DNA of 64,000 nucleotides from Devosia equisanguinis (GCF_900631955.1 NZ_UZWD01000004.1:248001-312000); one strand, 5' to 3'; numbered from the stretch's first letter, positions 54,070-63,289 are shown. Translations and numbers: made by a program. The notes: generated from the sequence alone by a model not told the origin.

Positions 54070-54906
54070 TCACACATGCTCCTCATCATAGCTGTGCCCA
54101 GCCCTGAGGCCGTCGCGCACCCGTGCGGCAATTTCGAGAAATTCCGGCGTCTCGCGAATGTCCAGCGGGCGCTCGCGCGGCAAGCTGCTCTCGATGACAT
54201 CGGTCACCCGGCCAGGGCGCGGCGACATCACCACGATCTTTGTCGAAAGATAGACTGCCTCGGGAATGGAATGTGTCACAAAGCAGATGGTTTTTTGTGT
54301 GCGTCCCCAGAGTTTCAGCAATTCGGAATTGAGATGGTCGCGCACGATCTCGTCCAGCGCCCCGAACGGCTCGTCCATTAGCAGCAGGTCGGCGTCGAAG
54401 GAGAGGGCGCGGGCAATCGAGGCACGCTGTTGCATGCCGCCCGACAATTGCCAGGGATATTTCTTCTCGAAACCGGCGAGGTTCACCAGGTCCATGGTGC
54501 GCTTGACGCGCTCGGCCTGCTGGGCCGCCGAATAGCCCATGATCTCAAGCGGCAGCGCCACGTTCTTCTCAATCGTCCGCCATGGATAGAGCGCGGCGGC
54601 CTGGAACACATAGCCATAGGCGCGCGCCTTGCGCGCCTCCTCGGCAGTCATGCCGTTGATGCTGAGCGTGCCAGAGGTCGGCTTTTCCAGATCCGCGATG
54701 GTGCGCAGGAAGGTGGTCTTGCCGCAGCCCGAAGGGCCGATGAAGGAAACGAAATCGCCTTTGTTGATGGTGAGATTGACGTCGCTCAGCGCCACCACAT
54801 CGCCGTCGCCGGCCGGAAAGGTGAGGCCAAGATGTTCGGCGCGGACGACGGGGACGGCCGTCCCTGCCGAGCCTCCCGCTGCAAAATTGGACGACGTTTC
54901 GGACAA
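54070..54906 (-). CDS. ABC transporter ATP-binding protein (SsuB/TauB type)
   Basis: 278 residues. Walker A IGPSGCGKTT, signature LSGGMQQRASIARAL, Walker B LLLMDEPFGALD, and VTHSIPEAVYLSTKI with the switch His. The start is taken as TTG 54906 because AGAGGGG lies seven bases before it; an ATG at 54996 in frame is possible but its extra residues look unstructured. Energises the two permeases. Confidence 0.9.
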   Translation of the reverse strand: MSETSSNFAAGGSAGTAVPVVRAEHLGLTFPAGDGDVVALSDVNLTINKGDFVSFIGPSGCGKTTFLRTIADLEKPTSGTLSINGMTAEEARKARAYGYVFQAAALYPWRTIEKNVALPLEIMGYSAAQQAERVKRTMDLVNLAGFEKKYPWQLSGGMQQRASIARALSFDADLLLMDEPFGALDEIVRDHLNSELLKLWGRTQKTICFVTHSIPEAVYLSTKIVVMSPRPGRVTDVIESSLPRERPLDIRETPEFLEIAARVRDGLRAGHSYDEEHV

Positions 54907-55101
54907 AAGTTCGACCCCTCTAACTCTTCTGCGGCCAGAAGAGACCGCTGCAAATGCGATCTTTCCCGGTGGACGCGCCAGCGGCGCCCTTTGCATCTTT
55001 CAGTGCAAGACCCATGCCGTTCTCCGGAAATGCGGGGGAGATTTCCCTTTTTCTCCCGCGCCCTTCGGCCTGTGCCTTGTTTTTCATCAGCCTGCCGACA
55101 A

Positions 55102-56553
55102 CTAGACCCCAGTTGCCGGAATGCCGCTGCGTTCCACCTTGCGCGGCGCCACGATCTCTTTCCACTGGCTGAGGGCCCTGTTCACAGGGTTCTTCGCTTC
55201 GCGCGCCACGAACTTGCCATGGCCCGGCTCGGCCTTGATCTCGTTCTCGACGATGGACACCTTGCCGCGGCTCAGTACGTAACGGGGCAGGCCCGTCACC
55301 TCGAAGCCTTCGAATACATTGTAGTCGATCACCGATTGCTGGCTCTTGGCGCTGATGGTCTTCTTGCGCTTGGGGTCCCAGACGATGAGGTCGGCATCGG
55401 CGCCCACCAGCACCGCACCCTTCTTAGGATACATGTTGAGGATCTTGGCGATATTGGTCGAAGTCACGGCCACGAACTCGTTGGGCGTGAGACGGCCGGT
55501 ATTGACGCCCGCGGTCCAGAGCACCGGCAATCGGTCTTCGAGCCCGCCCGTGCCGTTCGGAATCTTGGCAAAATTGCCGATACCGTTACGCTTCTGCGCG
55601 CTGGTAAAGGCGCAATGGTCGGTGGCGACGCAGGACAGCGAGCCGGACTGCAACCCGGCCCAGAGCGAGTCCTGATGCTGCTTGTTGCGGAAGGGTGGCG
55701 ACATCACCCGGCGCGCCGCATGGTCCCAGTCGGGATTGAAATATTCGCTCTCGTCCAGCGTCAGATGCTGGATCAGCGGCTCGCCATAAACCCGCATGCC
55801 CTTGGCGCGGGCGCGGCGGATGGCTTCATGCGCCTGCTCGCAGGAGGTGTGCACGACATAAAGCGGTACGCCCGCCATATCGGCGATCATGATGGCGCGA
55901 TTGGTGGCCTCGCCCTCGACCTCGGGCGGGCGCGAATAGGCGTGGCCTTCCGGCCCATTATTGCCTTCGGCGAGGAGCTTGGCGGTCATGGCCGCGACCA
56001 CATCGCCATTCTCGGCATGGACGAGCGGCAAGGCGCCAAGCGCGGCGCAGCGCTGGAATGACGCGAACATCTCGTCGTCATTGACCATCAGGCTGCCCTT
56101 ATAGGCCATGAAATGCTTGAAGCTGGTGATCCCCCGATCCACCACCTCAGCCATTTCGTTGAACACCTGCTCGCCCCACCAGGTGATCGCCATGTGGAAG
56201 GAGTAGTCGGACGAAGCCTTGCCGGTCTTGTTGTCCCACATTTTCAGCGCTTCGAGCAGGCTCTGGTCCGGATTGGGCAGGCAGAAATCCACCACCATGG
56301 TGGTGCCGCCCGCCAGTCCGGCCCGCGTGCCGCTCTCGAAGTCGTCGGCCGAATAAGTGCCCATGAACGGCATTTCGAGATGGGTATGTGGATCGATCCC
56401 ACCCGGCATGATGTAGCAGCCCGTGGCGTCCAGCACCTCGTCGCCGGACAGATCCTGCCCGATCTCGACGATCACATCGCCCTCGATCTTGACGTCAGCC
56501 TTGTACGACAGATCGGCCGTGACAACGGTGCCGTTCTTGATGACTTTGCTCAT
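55102..56553 (-). CDS. dihydropyrimidinase / D-hydantoinase
   Basis: 483 residues, amidohydrolase. Zn motif GIDPHTHLEMPFMGT, carboxylated Lys in FKHFMAYKG, VHAENGD, and CVATDHCAFTSAQK near the C-terminus. Opens dihydrouracil or dihydrothymine to N-carbamoyl-beta-amino acids. It is the second step of reductive pyrimidine breakdown; the gene for the first step is not in the window. Its start overlaps the end of the DUF559 frame by 4 nt. Confidence 0.93.
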   Translation of the reverse strand: MSKVIKNGTVVTADLSYKADVKIEGDVIVEIGQDLSGDEVLDATGCYIMPGGIDPHTHLEMPFMGTYSADDFESGTRAGLAGGTTMVVDFCLPNPDQSLLEALKMWDNKTGKASSDYSFHMAITWWGEQVFNEMAEVVDRGITSFKHFMAYKGSLMVNDDEMFASFQRCAALGALPLVHAENGDVVAAMTAKLLAEGNNGPEGHAYSRPPEVEGEATNRAIMIADMAGVPLYVVHTSCEQAHEAIRRARAKGMRVYGEPLIQHLTLDESEYFNPDWDHAARRVMSPPFRNKQHQDSLWAGLQSGSLSCVATDHCAFTSAQKRNGIGNFAKIPNGTGGLEDRLPVLWTAGVNTGRLTPNEFVAVTSTNIAKILNMYPKKGAVLVGADADLIVWDPKRKKTISAKSQQSVIDYNVFEGFEVTGLPRYVLSRGKVSIVENEIKAEPGHGKFVAREAKNPVNRALSQWKEIVAPRKVERSGIPATGV

Positions 56554-57152
56554 TGTACGTTCCCTGTATTAGAGGCCCCCTCATCCGTCTCGCCCTGCGG
56601 GCGAGCCACCTTCGCCCCGAGAGGGAGAAGACCGGATCGTGCCTGATGGAGAAATTTGGCGCCGTCAGCTGCACGGGCGCCTCTTATTCCTCTCCCACTT
56701 GGGGAGAGGGTGGCCGGAGCGAAGCGGAGGTCGGGTGAGGGGGAGCCCTCGATCGCTTCCATGATCAGCTCGCAGACCGTTTCGCGATGGCTAAGAACCT
56801 CATGATTCCAGAAGCGCGACACGGAATAGCCGTCAGCATTGAGGAGCGCAGTTCGCTTCTCGTCCGCGACATTCTCAGCATGCTGATTGCCGTCGAGTTC
56901 GACAATCAAGGCGGCCTCCCTGCAGGCGAAGTCCACTATGTAGGGACCGATTGGCATCTGCCGCACGAATTTCAACCCTTTCAGCCCGCGATTGCGGAGC
57001 ACATACCAAAGCCGATTTTCGGCGATGGAGGCATTGCGACGCAATTGACGGGGGCGTGTCGTCACGGAGACGCTCCCTCGCCGCAACACCGGTTCCGTTC
57101 TTCTCCCTTTCGTGGAAAAGGTGGCGCGCAGCCCCGTGAGAAAGGCATGCAT
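56550..57152 (-). CDS. DUF559 endonuclease-like protein with repeat-derived tail
   Basis: 200 residues. Core DUF559 (very-short-patch-repair-like fold): ENRLWYVLRNRGLKGLKFVRQ, IGPYIVDFACREAALIVELDGNQHAE, GYSVSRFWNHEVL, ending about residue 131. The last about 65 residues are read from the palindromic repeat at 56576-56743 and overlap the dihydropyrimidinase start. ATG 57152 is 1 nt after the M20 hydrolase stop, so it is cotranscribed. Looks like an insertion into the pyrimidine operon; whether it is expressed is unknown. Confidence 0.8.
   Translation of the reverse strand: MHAFLTGLRATFSTKGRRTEPVLRRGSVSVTTRPRQLRRNASIAENRLWYVLRNRGLKGLKFVRQMPIGPYIVDFACREAALIVELDGNQHAENVADEKRTALLNADGYSVSRFWNHEVLSHRETVCELIMEAIEGSPSPDLRFAPATLSPSGRGIRGARAADGAKFLHQARSGLLPLGAKVARPQGETDEGASNTGNVQ
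56576..56743. repeat. 168-bp palindromic repeat element inside the DUF559 3' end
   Basis: Ends CCCCCTCATCCG (56576-56587) and CGGGTGAGGGGG (56732-56743) form an inverted repeat with one mismatch. Inside are two perfect hairpins, CTCGCCC-TGC-GGGCGAG (56589-56605) and CCTCTCCC/GGGAGAGG (56689-56709). Confidence 0.75.
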
Positions 57153-57153
57153 C

Positions 57154-58404
57154 TCACTCCACGATCTCCGCTGTCTCCAGCACCGCGTGGAACAGCACAT
57201 CCGCGCCCGCCGCGGCCCAGTCCTTGGAGATTTCCTCGGCTTCGTTGTGGCTGAGGCCGCCGACGCAGGGACACATGATCATCACCGACGGCGCAATTTT
57301 GTTGGTCCAGCAGGCGTCATGGCCGGCCCCTGAGATGATGTCCATATGGCTGTAGCCGAGCTTTTCGGCAGCAGAGCGGACCCGGGCAACGAGGGTGGGG
57401 TCGAAGGTGACCGGGTCAAAATGGCCCACTGCCTCGACAGCGCAGCCCACGCCCATTTCGGCGCAGATCTCGGCTGCGCGCTTTTCGATTTCGGCACGCA
57501 TGCGGTCGAGCTTGGTCTGGTCGGGCGTGCGCAGATCGACGGTGAATACCACCGTCCCCGGCAAGACGTTGCGCGAATTGGGTGAGAACCTGACCTGTCC
57601 GGTGCCCGCCACCGCGCCGGGCTGTTCGGACATGGCGATGGTCTGCACCGCTTCGAAAATGCGCGCCATGGCGAGCCCGGCATTGACCCGCATGGCCATC
57701 GGCGTCGAGCCGGTATGGGCCTCCTTGCCGGTCAGCGTGAATTCGAGCCACCACAAGCCCTGACCGTGGGTGACCACGCCGATCTGCTTGTTCTCGGCTT
57801 CGAGAATGGGGCCCTGTTCGATGTGATATTCGAGATAGGCATGCATCTTTCGCGCGCCCACTTCTTCATCGCCCAGCCAGCCGATACGCTTGAGTTCCTC
57901 GCCATAGCTCAGACCCTCCTGGTCTTTGCGGCCATAGGCGTAGTCGAGGCTATGCACCCCGGCGAAGACGCCGGAGGCCAGCATGGCCGGGGCAAAGCGC
58001 GCCCCTTCTTCATTGGCCCAATTGGTGACGACGATGGGGTGCTTGGTCTTGATGTTGAGATCGTTGAGCGAGCGCACCACTTCAAGCCCCGCCAAGACGC
58101 CTAGAACGCCGTCATATTTGCCGCCGGTCGGTTGGGTATCGAGATGGCTGCCGACATAAACCGGCAGCGCGTCGGGATCAGTGCCGGGGCGGGTCATGAA
58201 CATGGTGCCCATCTTGTCGACGCCCATGGTCAGTCCCGCCGCTTCGCACCAGGCCTGGAACAGCTCGCGCCCCTGCTTGTCTGCATCGGTCAGCGTCTGG
58301 CGATTATTGCCCCCGGCAATGCCGGGCCCAACCTGGGCCATCTCCATCAGGCTCTCCCAGAGCCGATCGCCATTGATCCGAAGGTTCTCGCCGGGAGAAG
58401 TCAT
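57154..58404 (-). CDS. M20-family amidohydrolase, beta-ureidopropionase / N-carbamoyl-amino acid hydrolase type
   Basis: 416 residues. Metal site GSHLDTQPTGGKYDGVLGVLAGLE near residue 85, ANEEGARF, and HIEQGPILE; dimer domain GKEAHTGSTPM; late motif SGAGHDACW. Removes the carbamoyl group, step three of reductive pyrimidine use, giving beta-alanine. ATG 58404. Two hairpins separate it from the semialdehyde dehydrogenase gene upstream. Confidence 0.9.
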   Translation of the reverse strand: MTSPGENLRINGDRLWESLMEMAQVGPGIAGGNNRQTLTDADKQGRELFQAWCEAAGLTMGVDKMGTMFMTRPGTDPDALPVYVGSHLDTQPTGGKYDGVLGVLAGLEVVRSLNDLNIKTKHPIVVTNWANEEGARFAPAMLASGVFAGVHSLDYAYGRKDQEGLSYGEELKRIGWLGDEEVGARKMHAYLEYHIEQGPILEAENKQIGVVTHGQGLWWLEFTLTGKEAHTGSTPMAMRVNAGLAMARIFEAVQTIAMSEQPGAVAGTGQVRFSPNSRNVLPGTVVFTVDLRTPDQTKLDRMRAEIEKRAAEICAEMGVGCAVEAVGHFDPVTFDPTLVARVRSAAEKLGYSHMDIISGAGHDACWTNKIAPSVMIMCPCVGGLSHNEAEEISKDWAAAGADVLFHAVLETAEIVE

Positions 58405-58437
58405 GTTGTGTGCTCGTGAGGTAAGTCAAAACAAAGA

Positions 58438-58470
58438 GCCCCGCCATCGCAGAGGCGCGAATGGCGGGGC
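58438..58470 (-). terminator. terminator between mmsA and the M20 hydrolase gene
   Basis: GCCCCGCCAT / ATGGCGGGGC, perfect 10-bp stem with 13-nt loop; T-rich tail TCTTTGTTTT on the minus strand. Confidence 0.7.
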
Positions 58471-58487
58471 CGGGAGGATGAAAGAGA

Positions 58488-58506
58488 GAGCGGGCAGAGC
58501 CCGCTC
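58488..58506 (-). terminator. second hairpin downstream of mmsA
   Basis: GAGCGGGC-AGA-GCCCGCTC, perfect 8-bp stem with 3-nt loop, followed by CTCTCTTTC on the minus strand; tandem with the hairpin at 58438. Confidence 0.5.
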
Positions 58507-58561
58507 CCGAAGGAGTGAGGCAATGGTGTCAGCGATGCATGTTCGACGCTGACCATATTGC

Positions 58562-60058
58562 CTACTTTACGCTCGGGAAGCTGAATTCGGCGCCGCCCTT
58601 GATCCCGGCGGGCCAGCGCGTGGTGACAGTCTTGAGCCGCGTATAGAAGTGAATGCCTTCGGGCCCATAAATCGAGTGATCGCCGAACAGCGAACGCTTC
58701 CAGCCGCCGAAGCTGTGATAGGCCACCGGCACCGGGATCGGCACGTTGATGCCAACCATGCCCACTTCGATCTTGTCGGCAAATTCGCGGGCGGCGTCGC
58801 CGTCGCGGGTGAAAATGGCGGTGCCATTGGCATATTCATGCCCATGGATCAAATCGACCGCGTCCTGGAAGCTGTCGCGGCGCACCACCGACAGCACCGG
58901 TCCGAAAATCTCTTCCTTGTAGATTTTCATCTCCGGCTCGACATTGTCGAACAGCGTGCCGCCGACATAATAGCCGTTCTCATAGCCCTGAAGCTTGAAA
59001 CCACGGCCATCGACGACGAGCTTTGCACCCTGCTCGACCCCGGAATCGATATATCCAACAATCTTGTCGCGATGCATCTTGGTCACGACCGGACCCATTT
59101 CGGCATCCTTGTCGGTGGCCGGGCCGATCTTGAGGCTTTCGACGCGTGGCTTGAGTTTTGCGACAAGCGCGTCGGCTGTGTCCTTGCCCACCGGCACGGC
59201 CACCGAGATCGCCATGCAGCGCTCGCCGGCCGAACCATAACCCGCGCCCATCAGCGCGTCGGCTGCCTGGTCGAGATCGGCATCCGGCATGATGATCATG
59301 TGGTTCTTGGCGCCGCCCAACGCCTGTACCCGCTTACCGGCCTTGGTGCCGCGCTGGTAGACATATTCGGCAATCGGGGTCGAGCCGACAAAGCTGACGG
59401 CCTTGATGTCGGGGTGGTCGAGAATGCCGTCGACCATCTCTTTGTCGCCGTGGACGACATTGAGAATACCCTCGGGCAGGCCGGCTTCCATGAACAGGTT
59501 CCAGGCCAGCATCGGCGCGCTGGGATCGCGTTCGGAGGGCTTCAAAATGAAGGCGTTGCCACAGGCGATGGCGGCCGGATACATCCACATCGGCACCATG
59601 GCCGGGAAGTTGAACGGGGTGATCCCGGCCACGACGCCCAGCGGCTGGCGATCGGAATAGGAATCGATGCTCGGCCCGACATTGCGCGAGAACTCGCCCT
59701 TGAGCAGATGCGGGATGCCGCAGGCAAAATCGACGCAGTCGATGCCACGGGCCACTTCGCCCAGCGCGTCGTCATGCACCTTGCCATGTTCCTTGGAAAT
59801 CTCGCGGGCGAGATCGTCGGCATATTGATCGAGCAATGCCTTGAACTTGAACATGACGCGAGCGCGCTTCATGGGCGTGGTATTGCCCCAGGCGATTTGC
59901 GCCTTCTTGGCGTTTTCGACGGCCGCGTTCAGCTCATCCAGGGTCGAGAGCGGCAATTCCGCGCTCTGCTCGCCAGTGGCCGGGTTGAACACCGGCACCC
60001 GGCGGGTCGAGGACGACACATAGCGCTTGCCGGCAACGGCGTTTTCGATGATCTGCAT
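58562..60058 (-). CDS. mmsA: CoA-acylating methylmalonate/malonate-semialdehyde dehydrogenase
   Basis: 498 residues. Aldehyde dehydrogenase fold with LGGAKNHMIIMPDADLDQAADAL, catalytic Cys in GSAGERCMAIS, and the CoA-type C-terminus FGGWKRSLFGDHSIYGPEG. Converts malonate semialdehyde (from beta-alanine) to acetyl-CoA, or methylmalonate semialdehyde to propionyl-CoA. ATG 60058; its first base is shared with the last base of the aminotransferase stop. Confidence 0.95.
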   Translation of the reverse strand: MQIIENAVAGKRYVSSSTRRVPVFNPATGEQSAELPLSTLDELNAAVENAKKAQIAWGNTTPMKRARVMFKFKALLDQYADDLAREISKEHGKVHDDALGEVARGIDCVDFACGIPHLLKGEFSRNVGPSIDSYSDRQPLGVVAGITPFNFPAMVPMWMYPAAIACGNAFILKPSERDPSAPMLAWNLFMEAGLPEGILNVVHGDKEMVDGILDHPDIKAVSFVGSTPIAEYVYQRGTKAGKRVQALGGAKNHMIIMPDADLDQAADALMGAGYGSAGERCMAISVAVPVGKDTADALVAKLKPRVESLKIGPATDKDAEMGPVVTKMHRDKIVGYIDSGVEQGAKLVVDGRGFKLQGYENGYYVGGTLFDNVEPEMKIYKEEIFGPVLSVVRRDSFQDAVDLIHGHEYANGTAIFTRDGDAAREFADKIEVGMVGINVPIPVPVAYHSFGGWKRSLFGDHSIYGPEGIHFYTRLKTVTTRWPAGIKGGAEFSFPSVK

Positions 60059-61386
60059 CAGTCAATGCTCCTCAGGGCCTTGCGCACCGCGTCGATCAGT
60101 TCGCCGATCTGGCTCTCCGAAATGATCAAGGGCGGGGAGAGGGCGATGATGTCGCCGGTGGTGCGGATCAGATAGCCCTGCTCGAAGGCGTTGAGGAAAG
60201 CCGAAAAGGCGCGCTTGGTCGGCTGTCCGGCAATGGGCTCGAGCTCGATGGCACCGACAAGGCCGATATTGCGGATGTCGATGACATGCGGTTCGCCCTT
60301 GAGCGAATGCAGCGCATCTTCCCACACCTTGGCAAGCTCGGCGCCGCGCGTCAGCAGACCCTCTTCCTTATAGGTTTCAAGCGTAGCGAGGCCTGCCGCC
60401 GAGGCAATCGGGTTCCCCGAATAGGTATAGCCGTGGAAAAACTCGATGAGATGCTCCGGCCCGGTCATGAACGCGTCGTGGATCTCGGCCGAGACCAGCA
60501 CCGCGCCCATGGGAATGACGCCATTGGTCAGACCCTTGGCCGTGACCATGATATCGGGAACGACATCGAAATAGTCGGCGCCGAACGGCGTTCCGAGGCG
60601 GCCATATCCGGTGATCACCTCGTCAAAGATCAGCAGGATACCGTGCTTCTTGGTGATTTCACGCAGGCGCTTGAGGTATCCCGGCGGCGGGATCAAGACG
60701 CCGGTGGAGCCTGCTACCGGCTCGACGATGACCGCGGCGATTGTAGAGGCATCATGCAGGGTGACAATGCGCTCGAGTTCGTCCGCCAGTTCCACACCAT
60801 TGGCCGGCTCGCCACGTGAGAAGGCGTTCTTTGAGAGGTTATGGGTATGCGGCAGGTGGTCGACCCCGGTCAGCAGCGTACCGAACATCTTGCGGTTGGA
60901 GACGATGCCACCCACCGAGATGCCGCCGAAATTGACGCCGTGATAGCCGCGCTCGCGCCCGATCAGGCGGAAGCGGCTGCCATCGCCCTTGGCGCGGTGA
61001 TAGGCCAGAGCCACCTTGAGGGCGGTTTCCACGGATTCAGAGCCGGAATTGGTGAACAGCACATGGTCGAGCCCGTCGGGGGCAATATCAACGATGCGGT
61101 TGGCGAGCTCGAACGCCTTGGGGTGGCCCATCTGGAAAGCGGGTGCGTAGTCGAGCTCTGCGGCCTGCTTGCCGATGGCTTCCACGATCTTGGGCCGCGC
61201 GTGACCGGCATTGACGCACCAGAGGCCCGCCGTGCCATCGAGCACCTGGCGGCCGTCGGAGGTGGTGTAATGCATGTCCTTGGCGGCCACGAACATGCGC
61301 GGGGATTTTTTGAACTGCCGGTTCGCCGTAAACGGCATCCAGAACGCGCTCAGATCGTTTGGCGCAACGGCGGATGAAGTGGACAC
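60058..61386 (-). CDS. omega-amino acid--pyruvate aminotransferase
   Basis: 442 residues, class III. TSDGRQVLDGTAGLWCVNAGH, VLFTNSGSESVETALKVAL, RERGYHGVNFGGISVGG, IFDEVITGYGRLG, and PLP Lys in VTAKGLTNGVIPMGAV. Takes the amino group of beta-alanine to give malonate semialdehyde. GTG start at 61386 is chosen since GGGAGCGAGAG precedes it and it gives the normal family length; the frame up to 61599 crosses the regulator promoter. Confidence 0.92.
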   Translation of the reverse strand: MSTSSAVAPNDLSAFWMPFTANRQFKKSPRMFVAAKDMHYTTSDGRQVLDGTAGLWCVNAGHARPKIVEAIGKQAAELDYAPAFQMGHPKAFELANRIVDIAPDGLDHVLFTNSGSESVETALKVALAYHRAKGDGSRFRLIGRERGYHGVNFGGISVGGIVSNRKMFGTLLTGVDHLPHTHNLSKNAFSRGEPANGVELADELERIVTLHDASTIAAVIVEPVAGSTGVLIPPPGYLKRLREITKKHGILLIFDEVITGYGRLGTPFGADYFDVVPDIMVTAKGLTNGVIPMGAVLVSAEIHDAFMTGPEHLIEFFHGYTYSGNPIASAAGLATLETYKEEGLLTRGAELAKVWEDALHSLKGEPHVIDIRNIGLVGAIELEPIAGQPTKRAFSAFLNAFEQGYLIRTTGDIIALSPPLIISESQIGELIDAVRKALRSID

Positions 61387-61461
61387 GAAACTCTCGCTCC
61401 CAATGAAGTGGACCGGTTTTTCTTTTTGGGCCTTGACGGAAGGACCTGAACCCAAGAAATT

Positions 61462-61477
61462 TTGACCAGTTGGAAAA
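61462..61477. promoter_or_regulatory. RutR box
   Basis: TTGACCAGTTGGAAAA, 12 of 14 defined positions of the RutR site TTGACCAnnTGGTCAA. Lies between the divergent aminotransferase and RutR-like genes, 76 nt from the former and 35 nt before the latter. Confidence 0.75.
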
Positions 61478-61512
61478 ATGTTAGCATCCCTACACATTCC
61501 CGCAAGGCGAAA

Positions 61513-62232
61513 ATGACCTCTAAAAAGCTGAAAGCTGCGGACCATCCAACACCGGTGTCGAGGCGTCAGCACAAGGCCGATGCGAAAGCCGCCGCACATT
61601 CGCCGACCAAGCCGCGGCCGCTGACGCGCATCCAGAAGGAAAAGCAGGACATCATTCTAGAGGCGGCGCTGGAGGTCTTCTCGGTGCACGGCTTTCGCGG
61701 CGCGACCATCGACCAGATCGCCGAAGTGGCGGGGATGAGCAAACCCAACCTGCTCTACTATTTTCCCAAAAAGGAAGAGATCCATCGCCGCCTGATCGCC
61801 GCCTTGCTCGACACCTGGCTGGCGCCGTTGCGCGAGATGGACGAAAACGGCGATCCCTTCTCCGAAATTCGCTCCTACATTCGCCGCAAGCTTGAAATGG
61901 CGCGCGACTTCCCGCGGGAAAGCCGGCTCTTTGCCAATGAGATGCTGCAGGGCGCTCCGCGCATCAGCGAAATGATCGAGGTCGATCTCAAAGGCCTGGT
62001 CGATGAAAAGGCAAGGCTTCTGATGGGGTGGATGGACGAGGGCAAGATCGCCCGTACCGATCCCTACCACCTGATCTTTTCCATCTGGGCCACTACCCAG
62101 CATTACGCCGATTTCGACGTGCAGGTGCGTGCCGTGCTCGGTCCGGGTCGCAATGGCGAAGGGCGCTTCGAAGATGCCGCTCGCACCCTCGAACAGCTCT
62201 ATCTCCATGGGCTGACACCGCGCAACCGCTAG
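61513..62232 (+). CDS. rutR: RutR-type TetR regulator of pyrimidine catabolism
   Basis: 239 residues. Basic N-terminal extension of about 50 residues, then HTH IILEAALEVFSVHGFRGATIDQIAEVAGMSKPNLLYYFPKK and the RutR-type C-terminal domain (FANEMLQGAPRISEMIE, FSIWATTQHYADF). RutR senses uracil/thymine. ATG 61513 has AAGGCG upstream. Divergent from the aminotransferase-mmsA unit with a RutR box between. Confidence 0.9.
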   Translation: MTSKKLKAADHPTPVSRRQHKADAKAAAHSPTKPRPLTRIQKEKQDIILEAALEVFSVHGFRGATIDQIAEVAGMSKPNLLYYFPKKEEIHRRLIAALLDTWLAPLREMDENGDPFSEIRSYIRRKLEMARDFPRESRLFANEMLQGAPRISEMIEVDLKGLVDEKARLLMGWMDEGKIARTDPYHLIFSIWATTQHYADFDVQVRAVLGPGRNGEGRFEDAARTLEQLYLHGLTPRNR

Positions 62233-62242
62233 GCCGAACGTC

Positions 62243-63289
62243 TCAGGCGGCGCGTGGCGTATCGAGCGGGCTGCTGGGTGGTGGCCTATTGCTGCCGCTG
62301 AAGCGATAGCCACCGCCATCGCCGCGCTTGGCCTCGTAAAGTGCCCTGTCGGCTTGCTTCAGCAGGGTGACCGGCGGTTGGGCCAGGCCATTCTCCACGA
62401 TACCGATGCTGACACCGACCGACACATTACGGCCGACCGATTGCAGCGGCATGCCCACATCGGCAATCCAGGCCTCTGCCAGGGCACTGAGATTGTCGCG
62501 ACGCTGACCGCGCCGCACCACCGCAACGAACTCGTCACCGCCCACACGGGCCAGCATTTCGCCCTCTCGCATGCCGGCCATCAGGCGTTGGCTGACCTCG
62601 ATCAGCGCCTGATCGCCCATGTGGTGGCCGAACATGTCGTTGATCGGTTTGAAGCGGTCGAGATCCAGTGCGAACAGCGAGAACGGCTCATTGGCCTCCG
62701 CCAGGCGCGAGAGTTCGGCATCAAGCGCCACGCGGTTGGGCAGCCGGGTCAGGTGGTCGCTCTTTGCCTGTTCCTCGGCATGAAGGCGCTGTTTCTCGAG
62801 CAGCCGCACATGCCGCAACATGGCGAGCAGACACCCCAGGACACCGCCGATGAACAGCAGGATGAGGGGTACGCGGGTGGGCGCATGCGCAGTCAGCAAC
62901 TGGGTGCCCGGGCTTGCTGCATGCCAGGCGAGGAACATGCCACCTCTTGGGCCACCCAGCAGCGGGATCGACTGCATACGTATCCCATCTGGGGGCGTGG
63001 CGACAATGCGCAGGGTATCGAGGCCGGCGACCAGGCCCAACTCAGCCACGGCCTGGTCCATTTCGTCGTCCGGGATATGCGGGAGAATATCGGCTACATG
63101 CACCGCGCGATTGCGCTCTTCTTCCATCGATATCGCGTCGGTGGTCGACATGACATGCAATACCGAGGCAAAGAGCACGATGACGGCGAGGATGGCGCTC
63201 AGAAAGGCGCCCAGCACCAGAAAACGTATGGGCGCAAGCGCTCGACCGTCATCGGCATGTATCGCGCTGAAGCGGGGTGTGGGTGTCAT
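62243..63289 (-). CDS. membrane GGDEF protein (diguanylate cyclase)
   Basis: 348 residues. N-terminal membrane segment (FLVLGAFLSAILAVIVLFASVL), a periplasmic sensor part of about 90 residues, second membrane segment (PLILLFIGGVLGCLLAML), then the GGDEF domain DHLTRLPNRVALDAEL with active motif RVGGDEFVAVV. The inhibitory RxxD site reads REGE, so product inhibition may be weak. ATG 63289 chosen over 63319 by family-like start. Makes c-di-GMP. Confidence 0.9.
   Translation of the reverse strand: MTPTPRFSAIHADDGRALAPIRFLVLGAFLSAILAVIVLFASVLHVMSTTDAISMEEERNRAVHVADILPHIPDDEMDQAVAELGLVAGLDTLRIVATPPDGIRMQSIPLLGGPRGGMFLAWHAASPGTQLLTAHAPTRVPLILLFIGGVLGCLLAMLRHVRLLEKQRLHAEEQAKSDHLTRLPNRVALDAELSRLAEANEPFSLFALDLDRFKPINDMFGHHMGDQALIEVSQRLMAGMREGEMLARVGGDEFVAVVRRGQRRDNLSALAEAWIADVGMPLQSVGRNVSVGVSIGIVENGLAQPPVTLLKQADRALYEAKRGDGGGYRFSGSNRPPPSSPLDTPRAA

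Noticed and set aside
54430..56061. Plus-strand frame of 543 codons across ATPase and dihydropyrimidinase genes
   Set aside because: It spans two real minus-strand genes and the gap between them and shows no domain.
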